Origin: Humibacter sp049446075
Lineage (GTDB): Bacteria > Actinomycetota > Actinomycetes > Actinomycetales > Microbacteriaceae
Reading direction: 5' to 3'
DNA: 64,000 bases
Assembly: GCF_049446075.1 (NCBI RefSeq)
Contig: NZ_JBMSEB010000003.1
Span: forward strand, 186,001-250,000
Part shown: positions 53,243 to 61,235 of the stretch, one piece after another
Position numbering within the stretch: the first letter of the stretch is position 1
How the letters are laid out: the number at the start of each line of letters is the position of its first letter
Notes under the pieces: generated by a model
What the model was told of the DNA's origin: nothing
Seen by the model: only the letters and a program-made list of their open reading frames with translations
The model's database searches: none
Program-made: the position numbers and the translations under genes

Positions 53243-54319
53243 GTGCCCGACCTTTTCGACCCGATCGCCGTGCGCGGAACGCGATTGCGCAATCGCATCT
53301 TCACCGCCCCGATGTGCCAGTACTCGGTCATGAACCGCGACGGGGTTCCGACCCCGTGGCACCTCGTGCACCTCGGCTCGATCGCGGCAGGGGGCAGCTC
53401 GCTCGTGATCGCGGAGGCGACCGCGGTCTCGCCTGAGGGCCGCATCACCGACCGCGACACGGGCATCTGGAACGACGAGCAGGCGGATGCCTGGCGACCG
53501 ATCGCGGACTTCGTCGCCTCACAAGGGGCCGTGCCCGGCATCCAGCTGGCGCACGCGGGGCGCAAGGCGTCCACGTGGTCACCCTGGGGCGAGGACGGCA
53601 GAGACGGCACGGTTCCCATCGAGCTCGGCGGCTGGCCCGCGCTTGCGCCCTCCGCCGTTGCGTACGAGGGTCTGGCGGTTCCGCGCGAACTCGACTCCGA
53701 GGGCATCGAGCGCGTGGTGCTGGACTTCGCGGATGCCGCCCGCCGCGCCGTGCGAGCCGGATTCCGCATGGTGGAGATTCACGCAGCGCACGGATACCTC
53801 CTGCACGAGTTCCTCTCCCCCGTCAGCAACCTCCGCACCGACGACTACGGCGGCACGCTCGAGAACCGGGCGCGTCTGCTGCTGAGGGTCGTGGCATCCG
53901 TTCGGGAAGCGATCGGAGACCTGCCCTTGTTCGTGCGATTCTCGGCCAGTGACTGGGCGCCGACCGGATGGGACGTCGACGCCTGCGCGAGTGTCGCGCG
54001 CTGGTGCGCCGACGCAGGCGCCGACCTCTTCGACGTCTCCTCCGGCGGCAACGTGCCTGCGAGCATTCCGGTCGGCCCCGGCTACCAGATTCCGTTCGCC
54101 GCGCGCATCAAGAAGCTGACAGGACTGCCCGTCTCGGCGGTGGGCATCATCACGGAGTCGAGGCAGGCGTCCGACATCATCACGTCGGGACAGGCGGATG
54201 CCGTCTCGCTGGCCCGCGAACTGCTGCGCGACCCGCACTTCCCGCTTCGAGCGGCACACGAGCTCGGCGTCGACCTTGACTACTGGCCAGGCCAATACCT
54301 CCGAGCCAAATGGCGCTAG
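53243..54319 (+). CDS. NADH:flavin oxidoreductase, old yellow enzyme YqjM-like
   Basis: This FMN ene-reductase has 358 residues and reduces activated C=C bonds. It has the thermophilic-like/YqjM features: the redox-modulating Cys in FTAPMCQYSVMN, the substrate-binding IHAAHGYLLHEFLSP, GIQLAHAGRKAS, and the FMN-phosphate loop SAVGIITESRQASD with SLARELLRDP. GTG 53243 has GGAGG 6 bases upstream, which decides this start over the longer open frame. It lies 119 bp after the HAD gene and converges on the CNNM/CBS genes. Confidence 0.92.
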   Translation: MPDLFDPIAVRGTRLRNRIFTAPMCQYSVMNRDGVPTPWHLVHLGSIAAGGSSLVIAEATAVSPEGRITDRDTGIWNDEQADAWRPIADFVASQGAVPGIQLAHAGRKASTWSPWGEDGRDGTVPIELGGWPALAPSAVAYEGLAVPRELDSEGIERVVLDFADAARRAVRAGFRMVEIHAAHGYLLHEFLSPVSNLRTDDYGGTLENRARLLLRVVASVREAIGDLPLFVRFSASDWAPTGWDVDACASVARWCADAGADLFDVSSGGNVPASIPVGPGYQIPFAARIKKLTGLPVSAVGIITESRQASDIITSGQADAVSLARELLRDPHFPLRAAHELGVDLDYWPGQYLRAKWR

Positions 54320-54350
54320 CCCCCCTCCCTCCCCAGCTATGGGCGGTCAG

Positions 54351-54453
54351 GCCGCTAGACGGGCTCGAGTTCCGTGGACTGGCATCGGGTCTGGCGGGAG
54401 CCGAGCGAAGCTCGGCGGGGGCATGTCCGCGGAACTCGAGCCCGTCTAGCGGC
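54351..54453. repeat. 29-bp inverted repeat with nested GAA-loop hairpin between convergent genes
   Basis: The arms 54351-54379 and 54425-54453 pair over 29 bp with one G-U. Inside is a 7-bp stem with a GAA loop (54400-54416), like the GAA-loop stem of the palindromic repeats at 8276-8429. The right arm ends 2 bp before the stop codon of the CBS gene. It could end transcription from both sides. Confidence 0.8.
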
Positions 54454-54455
54454 GA

Positions 54456-55493
54456 CTAGGACCGCCGAGTAGCGTCCTGCACTTCCCCCACGAGCTCCTC
54501 GATGATGTCTTCGAGGAACACGACGCCGAGGGTCTCGCCCGCAGGGCCGACGGTGCGTCCGACGTGTCCTCCGGAGCGCCGCATGAGTGCGAGCGCGTCT
54601 TCGATCTCGGACTCCGGCTCCAGTGGGATGAGCTTGCGGAACCGCCACGGCGGGATCGCGTCATGGTATCCGTCGCGTTCCAGGTCGAGCACGTCTTTGA
54701 GATGCACGTAACCGATCGGATCGCCTGCCGCATCCACGATGACGTAGCGGGAGAAGCCGTGCTTCGCCACGGCACGCTCCACGTCGGACGGGGTTGCGGT
54801 CTCGGGCAGGCAGACCAGCGTCGTCAGCCCGATCGCGACATCCTCAGCCCTCTTGGCCGAGAACTGGAACGCGTTGGTCAGGGTTCCCGTCCGGTCGGTG
54901 AGCACGCCCTCGCGGGTTGACTGGTCGACGATGGTGGCGACCTCGTCGAGGGTGAAGGTGCTGACGGCCTCGTTGACGGGTTTGACGCCGAAGACGCGAA
55001 CGATGCCATTCGATGTGGAGTTGAGCGCGACGACGATCGGCCGGAACACCCTGGCGATGCCGACCAGCGGCGGCGCCAGCAGCAGGGCAGCACGGTCGGG
55101 CAACGAGAACGACAGGTTCTTCGGCACCATCTCGCCGAACACGACGTGCAGGAACGTGACGAGCACGAGGGCGATGGCGAAGGCGATGCCGGCGATCCAG
55201 TCGTCGGAGAGTCCGGTGAGCTTCAGCGGCAGCTCGAGCACGTGGTGAATGGCGGGCTCGGAGACGTTGAGGATGAGCAGCGAGCAGACGGTGATGCCCA
55301 GCTGGGTCGTGGCCAGCATGAGCGTCGCGTGCTCCATGGCCCACAGCGCTGTGCGCGCGGCTCGGCCGCCGTGCTCGGCCAACGGCTCGATCTGGGAACG
55401 GCGGGCCGACATGACGGCGAACTCCGCGCCGACGAAGAAGGCGTTGCCGGCCAGCAGCACGAACAGCAGCAGGATGCCTACCCAGTCAGGCAT
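54456..55493 (-). CDS. CNNM/CBS-domain membrane protein, HlyC/CorC (TlyC) family, second of a pair
   Basis: This 345-residue protein has a CNNM transmembrane domain (about 1-190, with the family segment LHVVFGEMVPKNLSFSLPDR) and two CBS domains (about 205-325). It lacks the C-terminal CorC domain present in its neighbour. Related proteins act in Mg/Co transport. ATG 55491-55493 (MPDWVGILLL) was chosen because GGGGGA lies at ribosome-site spacing; ATG 55497-55499 is an alternative. It overlaps the stop of the upstream paralogue by 8 bp. It ends 136 bp from the convergent oxidoreductase. Confidence 0.88.
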   Translation of the reverse strand: MPDWVGILLLFVLLAGNAFFVGAEFAVMSARRSQIEPLAEHGGRAARTALWAMEHATLMLATTQLGITVCSLLILNVSEPAIHHVLELPLKLTGLSDDWIAGIAFAIALVLVTFLHVVFGEMVPKNLSFSLPDRAALLLAPPLVGIARVFRPIVVALNSTSNGIVRVFGVKPVNEAVSTFTLDEVATIVDQSTREGVLTDRTGTLTNAFQFSAKRAEDVAIGLTTLVCLPETATPSDVERAVAKHGFSRYVIVDAAGDPIGYVHLKDVLDLERDGYHDAIPPWRFRKLIPLEPESEIEDALALMRRSGGHVGRTVGPAGETLGVVFLEDIIEELVGEVQDATRRS

Positions 55494-56889
55494 GGTCATC
55501 CCCCCGCTTATTCTGGTCGGTACGCGCCCCGCCGTCGTCGTCACGAGGTGTGTTGTTCCTCCGTTGCGCGTACCTCGACGGGTCGGTGTCCGGGTCCGGT
55601 GTGAATCGCAGCCGGTCGATGCGCCTGCCGTCCAGACGCTCCACGCGCAGCGTTCCGCCGTCGACGTGCACCTCATCGCCTGCGACGGGCAGTCGGTCGA
55701 GTTCGTTCATCACGAAGCCCGCGACCGTCTCATAAGGCCCTTCGTCAGGGATCTCGATGCCCGTGCGGTCTTCGAGCTCGTCGGGGCGCAGCATGCCGGA
55801 GATGGTGATCGAACCGGCCCCGCGCACGATGTCGGCCCGTGCACGGTCGTGCTCGTCTGAGACGTCGCCGACGAGCTCCTCTACGAGATCCTCGAGCGTG
55901 GCGACCCCGGCCGTTCCGCCGTATTCGTCGACCACGACCGCCATCTGGTAGCCCTTGCCGCGCAACTCGCTCAGGAGCGTGTCGAGCGTCATGGTCTCTG
56001 GCACGCGAACGGCATCCGTCTGCAGAGCGGACGCGGGCACGAGAGCGCGCCGTTCGATCGGCACCGACACCGCCTGCTTGACGTGCACGACGCCGACGAT
56101 GTCGTCGATGTCGTCGTCGACCACCGGGAACCGTGAAAACCCGGTGCGCCTCGCGAGGGCGAGCACCTCCGTCGCCGGATCGGACCGGTGCACGCTTGCG
56201 ACGCGCGGTCTGGGCGTCATCACGTCCGATGCCGTGTGCTCGGAGAACCGCAGCGTACGGTCGAGCAGCGTCGCCGTGTCCGACTCGAGCACACCGGCGC
56301 TCGCCGATCGGCGCACCAGGGATGCCAGTTCCTCGGCACTACGGGCACCGGAGAGCTCCTCCTTGGGCTCGACGCCGAGTGAGCGGAGCACGCCGTTCGC
56401 GCTCGCATTGAGCAGGGAGACGGCTGGGCGGAACACCGTCGTGAACACCGTCTGGAACGGGATGACGACCTTGGCCGTCGCACGCGGCAGCGCAAGTGCG
56501 AATCCCTTGGGGACGAGCTCGCCGAGGATCATCGACAGGAGCGTTGCGACGACGATGCCGACGATCGTCCCGATCGGCGAGAGCGCGGCGGTCGGCACGC
56601 CGATGGCTTTCATCGGTGAGGCGAGGAGCGAGGAGATCGACGGCTCCATCAGGTAGCCGGTGAGCAGCGTCGTCAGCGTGATGCCCAGCTGGGCGCTGGA
56701 AAGGTGCGTCGACGTGATCCTGAGGGCAGCGATCGTCATGCCCAACCGGGTCTCGCCGCGCTTGCGCCGCGCCTCGAGGTCTGCCCTGTCGAGATTGACG
56801 AGGGCGAATTCGCTGGCGACGAAGAATCCGGTTCCGACGGTGAGCACGAGCCCCGCGGCCAGCATGATCCACTCGGACACGTCGGTCAC
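55486..56889 (-). CDS. CNNM/CBS/CorC-domain membrane protein, HlyC/CorC family, first of a pair
   Basis: This 467-residue protein has a CNNM domain with four hydrophobic segments (family segment MILGELVPKGFALALPRATA), two CBS domains (about 200-340, VMTPRPRVASVH, VVVDEYGGTAGVATLEDL) and a C-terminal CorC_HlyC domain (about 355-440, ISGMLRPDELEDRTGIEIPD). It probably moves divalent cations or controls their efflux. GTG 56887-56889 follows AGGAAG and gives MTDVSEWIML. It precedes and overlaps the shorter paralogue; the two probably form a heteromeric unit. Confidence 0.9.
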   Translation of the reverse strand: MTDVSEWIMLAAGLVLTVGTGFFVASEFALVNLDRADLEARRKRGETRLGMTIAALRITSTHLSSAQLGITLTTLLTGYLMEPSISSLLASPMKAIGVPTAALSPIGTIVGIVVATLLSMILGELVPKGFALALPRATAKVVIPFQTVFTTVFRPAVSLLNASANGVLRSLGVEPKEELSGARSAEELASLVRRSASAGVLESDTATLLDRTLRFSEHTASDVMTPRPRVASVHRSDPATEVLALARRTGFSRFPVVDDDIDDIVGVVHVKQAVSVPIERRALVPASALQTDAVRVPETMTLDTLLSELRGKGYQMAVVVDEYGGTAGVATLEDLVEELVGDVSDEHDRARADIVRGAGSITISGMLRPDELEDRTGIEIPDEGPYETVAGFVMNELDRLPVAGDEVHVDGGTLRVERLDGRRIDRLRFTPDPDTDPSRYAQRRNNTPRDDDGGARTDQNKRGDDHA

Positions 56890-56994
56890 TGCTTCCTGAT
56901 GGCGCCGCGATCGGAGTCTGCCGGGAGCAGCCGGCGAGGATCGCAGGGTGAACAGGGCGAACAGGCCGAGGGAGGGTCGTCCATTGTCCTGCCG

Positions 56995-57000
56995 AGTATA
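56995..57000 (-). promoter_or_regulatory. Predicted -10 element for the CNNM/CBS pair
   Basis: TATACT on the minus strand lies about 105 bp before the GTG of the first CNNM gene. No matching -35 is evident at 17 bp. It is the best -10 in the 202-bp divergent gap to pepN. Confidence 0.4.
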
Positions 57001-57091
57001 CCGGCGCACCCGCCGCACGCCCGGGCTGCACCGGCCTCGTCGCTCTACTTCACCGGACGGATCCGTGCACGCCACATGAAATGATGGCGCA

Positions 57092-59626
57092 ATGGATTCT
57101 GCGAACCTGACGCGCGCCGAGACATCCGCCCGCTCGGACGCGATCACCGTTCGTTCATATCGAATCGAGCTCGATCTCCGCGAGGCGGAAGATCCGTCGG
57201 TCGCCGGGTTCGCGACCACGACGACCGTCGAGCTCCAGACCGCCGAGCAGTCCACGTGGCTCGATTTCATCGGCCCCGAGGTGCGTGCCGTAACGGTCGA
57301 CGGCCGGGCGCGGCCGGTCGAATTCGACGGCGCTCGCATCCGCATCCCGCTCGCCGATGAAGAACAAGCCTCAGCCGATCAACCGGCAACATTCGTCGTG
57401 ACGGTCCACGCGCAGGCGCTCTACAGCCGAACGGGCGAGGGGCTGCACCGATTCACCGACCCGGTCGACGGCGAGACCTACCTCTACACGCACTACGAGC
57501 CCGCGGATGCCCGGCGCGTCTTCGCCTGCTTCGAGCAGCCCGACCTGAAAGCTCCCTTCACCTTCGTGGTGCACGCGCCAGCGGGCTGGACGGTGCTCTC
57601 GAACACCGAGGCCGCTTCGCGCGAGAAGCACGACGAATGTCAGACCGTCGTCTTCGAGCCGACGCTTCCGTTGGCGAGCTACATCACCGCCGTCGCGGCC
57701 GGGCCGTACCACGGCGTGCGGTCGTCGTGGAGCCGCGACGGCCAGGAGGTTCCCCTCGGGGTGTACTGTCGCGCGTCGCTCGCCGAGCATCTCGACGCCG
57801 ACGAGATCATCGACGTGACCAGGCGGGGTCTCGAGTTCTTCACCAACGCCTTCGGCATGTCGTATCCCTGGGGCAAGTACGACCAGGTGTTCGTGCCCGA
57901 GTACAACATCGGCGCCATGGAGAATCCGGGCTGCGTGACGTTCACCGAGCGGTACATCTTCCGCGGTGCGGCGACGGACGCCCAGCACGAGGGCCGCGCG
58001 ACGACGATCCTGCACGAGATGGCGCACATGTGGTTCGGCGACCTCGTCACGATGAAGTGGTGGGACGACCTGTGGCTCAAGGAGTCGTTCGCGGACTACA
58101 TGGGCACCCTCGCCACGGCTGAGGCGACCGGATGGACGGATGCCTGGGTCAGCTTCGCCAACCGGCGCAAGGCATGGGCCTACCTGCAGGACCAGCTGCC
58201 GACGACGCATCCCATCGTCGCCGACATCGTCGATCTCGAGGCGGCCAAGCTCAACTTCGACGGCATCACCTACGCCAAAGGTGCTGGGGTGCTCAAACAG
58301 CTCGCGGCCTACGTTGGCCGCGACGCCTTCTTCGAGGGTGCAAAGCGGTACTTCCGCACCCATGCGTTCGGAAACACGACTCTCGACGACCTGCTCGCGG
58401 CACTCGAGCAGACCTCGGGCCGGGACCTGCATGCCTGGTCCCGCGAGTGGCTCGAGACGACAGGCATGACCACCCTCACGGTGCAGCAGGGGCCGGTCGG
58501 ACTGGTCATGGTGCCCTCGGACGACCGACCACATCGTCTGGCCGTCGGCTGGTACGACACGGACGACCTAGGGGCCGTCGAGCGCCGAGAGCTGCGGGAG
58601 TTCGACGTGGCAGGCGAACCGGTGCGCATCGGCGACCGGGATGCCGCGCTCGTGCTCGTCAACGACACGGATGCGACGTACGCGAAGCTTCGGCTCGACG
58701 ACCGATCGCTGGACACGGTCGAGTCCTCGCTCGGCTCGATCGCCGACCCTCTCGCTCGCGGCCTGATCTGGGCTGCGCTCTGGGATGCCACGCGCGACGC
58801 CGAGTACGCAGCCGGCCGATATTTGGCAGCGGTTCGGCAGCATGCACCAGCCGAGTCGAATACGGGACTGCTCGCCTCGGTGCTGGGGAACGCTTCGTTC
58901 GCGGTCGAGCACTACGTGCCGCGAGACGACAGGGACCGCGAGAGGTCGCGCTGGTCGGAAGCGACGTGGAGCGGGCTCTTCGCCGCTCGGGCGGAAGGCG
59001 GGGCGCAGCTGGCCTGGGCCAGAGCCGTTGCCGCGGCCGCGACGGTCGACGATTCCCGGGCCGACGACATCCGCGGTCTGCTCGACGGCACGACACGTGC
59101 ACCCGACGGCCTGACACTCGATCCCGACCTGCGCTGGTCTCTGCTCACGGCCCTAGCCGCCACTGGGCACGCCGACGTCGACGATTTGCAGCGTGAACTG
59201 CAGCGCGACGACACCGCGACAGGTCGCACCGCCCTCATCCAGGCGCTCGCGGCACGGCCGCTGGAGTCCGTGAAGGCTGACGCCTGGCGCAGCGCCCTCG
59301 CGGACACCTCGCTGACCAACGATCGACTGCAGGCGACGATCGCCGGTTTCGTCGCAGGAGGCAGACGCGACCTGACGGCCCGATTCGACGACGAGTACTT
59401 CGCATCCCTCCGCTCCGTGTGGCAGGAACGCAGCATCGAGATGGCGGAGCGGATTGTTGTCGGGCTCTTCCCGCGTACCGACTCGACAGACGCGGTCGAC
59501 CACTGGCTCGCAGCGAACGCGGATGCGCCTGCATCCCTTGTGCGCCTTGTCGCCGAGCGCCGCGATCACCTCGCGCGCGACCTGCGAGTGCGAGCGAGGA
59601 ACGCCGGCCGTCGCGCCATCGGCTGA
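57092..59626 (+). CDS. pepN: Aminopeptidase N (family M1)
   Basis: This zinc exopeptidase removes N-terminal residues from peptides in the cytoplasm. The 844-residue protein has the exopeptidase motif IGAMENPGCVTF, the zinc site HEMAHMWFGDLVT with the third ligand in WLKESFADYMG, and a C-terminal ERAP-like helical domain. The length fits actinobacterial PepN. ATG 57092 is weakly supported by a ribosome site. The gene ends 6 bp from the convergent guaB1-like gene. Confidence 0.95.
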   Translation: MDSANLTRAETSARSDAITVRSYRIELDLREAEDPSVAGFATTTTVELQTAEQSTWLDFIGPEVRAVTVDGRARPVEFDGARIRIPLADEEQASADQPATFVVTVHAQALYSRTGEGLHRFTDPVDGETYLYTHYEPADARRVFACFEQPDLKAPFTFVVHAPAGWTVLSNTEAASREKHDECQTVVFEPTLPLASYITAVAAGPYHGVRSSWSRDGQEVPLGVYCRASLAEHLDADEIIDVTRRGLEFFTNAFGMSYPWGKYDQVFVPEYNIGAMENPGCVTFTERYIFRGAATDAQHEGRATTILHEMAHMWFGDLVTMKWWDDLWLKESFADYMGTLATAEATGWTDAWVSFANRRKAWAYLQDQLPTTHPIVADIVDLEAAKLNFDGITYAKGAGVLKQLAAYVGRDAFFEGAKRYFRTHAFGNTTLDDLLAALEQTSGRDLHAWSREWLETTGMTTLTVQQGPVGLVMVPSDDRPHRLAVGWYDTDDLGAVERRELREFDVAGEPVRIGDRDAALVLVNDTDATYAKLRLDDRSLDTVESSLGSIADPLARGLIWAALWDATRDAEYAAGRYLAAVRQHAPAESNTGLLASVLGNASFAVEHYVPRDDRDRERSRWSEATWSGLFAARAEGGAQLAWARAVAAAATVDDSRADDIRGLLDGTTRAPDGLTLDPDLRWSLLTALAATGHADVDDLQRELQRDDTATGRTALIQALAARPLESVKADAWRSALADTSLTNDRLQATIAGFVAGGRRDLTARFDDEYFASLRSVWQERSIEMAERIVVGLFPRTDSTDAVDHWLAANADAPASLVRLVAERRDHLARDLRVRARNAGRRAIG

Positions 59627-59632
59627 AGCCGA

Positions 59633-61072
59633 TTACCAGCTGACCGGCAGCGCCTTGCCCTCCTCGTAGCCGGCAGCGGACTGGATGCCGACGAGCGCAC
59701 GGTCGTGGAACTGCTTCAGGTTGCGGGCGCCCGCGTAGGTGAACGAGCTCCGCAGGCCGGTGGTGATCATGTCGACCAGATCCTCCACGGACGGTCGCAG
59801 CGGGTCGAGGTAGATGCGCGAGCTCGAGATGCCCTCGGCGAATAGCTGCTTGCGAGCCTGCTCGTAGGCATCCAGGCGCTCGAAGCGCTGCCTGACCGCC
59901 TTGGTCGACGCCATGCCCCAGCTCTCCTTGTAGAGCCGGCCCTGCTCGTCCGTCTGCAGCCGGCCAGGGGCCTCGACGGTTCCGGCGAACCACGAGCCGA
60001 TCATGACGGATGCGCCGCCGGCGGCGAGCGCGAGCGCCACGTCGCGCGGGTACCGCACCCCGCCGTCCGCCCACACGTGCGCGCCCAGTTCGCGCGCCGT
60101 CTCGGATGTCTCCAGCACGGCGGAGAACTGCGGCCTTCCCACGGCGGTCATCATGCGGGTCGTGCACATGGCACCTGGGCCGACCCCGACTTTGAGGACG
60201 TCCGCACCCGCCGAGACGAGGTCACGTACCGCCTGCTCCGTCACCACGTTGCCCGCGACGATGGGAACACCCAGCCGGAGCTTCGCGACGCTGTGGATCG
60301 CGCGGCGCATGGCATCCTGATCGCCGTGCGCGGTGTCGAGCACCAGCACGTCGATGCCGGAGGACACCAGTGCCGTCGCCCGGCCCCCGACGTCGCCGTT
60401 GATTCCGAGTGCCGCGGCGACGCGAAGCCGGCCGTGCGAATCCAGCGCCGGCTGGTAGATCGTGGAACGCAGCGCGCCGGTGCGGCTCATCGTGCCGATG
60501 ACGCGACCGTGGACGAGCACCGGGGCGAAGTGCAGGTCGGCGGCGTCGAGCAGGTCGAAGGCGGCACGGGCATCCGGCACGTCTTCGGCCTCGATGGAGG
60601 GCAGTGATCCGTGCAGCAGGTCGCCGAGGCGAGCGTCGGGAAGCGCCGATGCCAGGTCGACCGCCGCGAGGCATCCGAGGTACTTGCCCGTGTCATCGTG
60701 CAGCACGATGCCGTGGCCGACGAGCGGCGGCACGACCGTGAGGGCGTCCTCGACCGTCTGGTGAGGTCCCATGGCGAACGGCGAGTCGAACAGGGTGGGC
60801 TGCGCCTTCACCCAGTCGATGGCGGCTTCGAGGTCTTGAGGATGCATGTCCTGCGGCAGCACGCCGAGGCCGCCGCGGCGCGCGAGAGTGGCCGCCAGGC
60901 GGGGGCCGGTCACCGAGTTCATGTTCGCGGAGACGATCGGGATGCTCGCCCCCGTGCCGTCTTCAGGGGCGAGCGAGACATCGAGACGACTCGTCACATT
61001 CGAGCGACTGGGCACCAGGAACACGTCCGAGTAAGTCAGATCGTGCGTCGGCGCCGTTCCATAGAACTGCAT
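59633..61072 (-). CDS. guaB1: GuaB1 family IMP dehydrogenase-related protein (probable GMP reductase)
   Basis: This 479-residue (beta/alpha)8 barrel of the IMPDH/GMPR superfamily has an internal CBS pair (about 95-215). The catalytic Cys is in GVGPGAMCTTRMMTAV, the nucleotide-binding segment is VWADGGVRYPRDVALALAAG, and the N-terminal DLTYSDVFLVPSRSNVTSRL is typical. The actinobacterial GuaB1 group differs from true IMPDH (GuaB2) and has been reported to act as a GMP reductase in mycobacteria. It is named here by family. The ATG is at 61070-61072. It diverges from kgd. Confidence 0.88.
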   Translation of the reverse strand: MQFYGTAPTHDLTYSDVFLVPSRSNVTSRLDVSLAPEDGTGASIPIVSANMNSVTGPRLAATLARRGGLGVLPQDMHPQDLEAAIDWVKAQPTLFDSPFAMGPHQTVEDALTVVPPLVGHGIVLHDDTGKYLGCLAAVDLASALPDARLGDLLHGSLPSIEAEDVPDARAAFDLLDAADLHFAPVLVHGRVIGTMSRTGALRSTIYQPALDSHGRLRVAAALGINGDVGGRATALVSSGIDVLVLDTAHGDQDAMRRAIHSVAKLRLGVPIVAGNVVTEQAVRDLVSAGADVLKVGVGPGAMCTTRMMTAVGRPQFSAVLETSETARELGAHVWADGGVRYPRDVALALAAGGASVMIGSWFAGTVEAPGRLQTDEQGRLYKESWGMASTKAVRQRFERLDAYEQARKQLFAEGISSSRIYLDPLRPSVEDLVDMITTGLRSSFTYAGARNLKQFHDRALVGIQSAAGYEEGKALPVSW

Positions 61073-61235
61073 GAGGCAACGTTATGCCGTGACCTGAGAC
61101 CGTGCCATGCCGCGGCCACGGCATTCAGACGATTCGATTAGGCTTGATTCCTGGCCGGAAGGGCCGGTTCACATGGCGTGTCGTGACCCGCCCGGCGGCA
61201 GGATTCGAATCAACGAAGAGAGTGGGCGAACGGCT

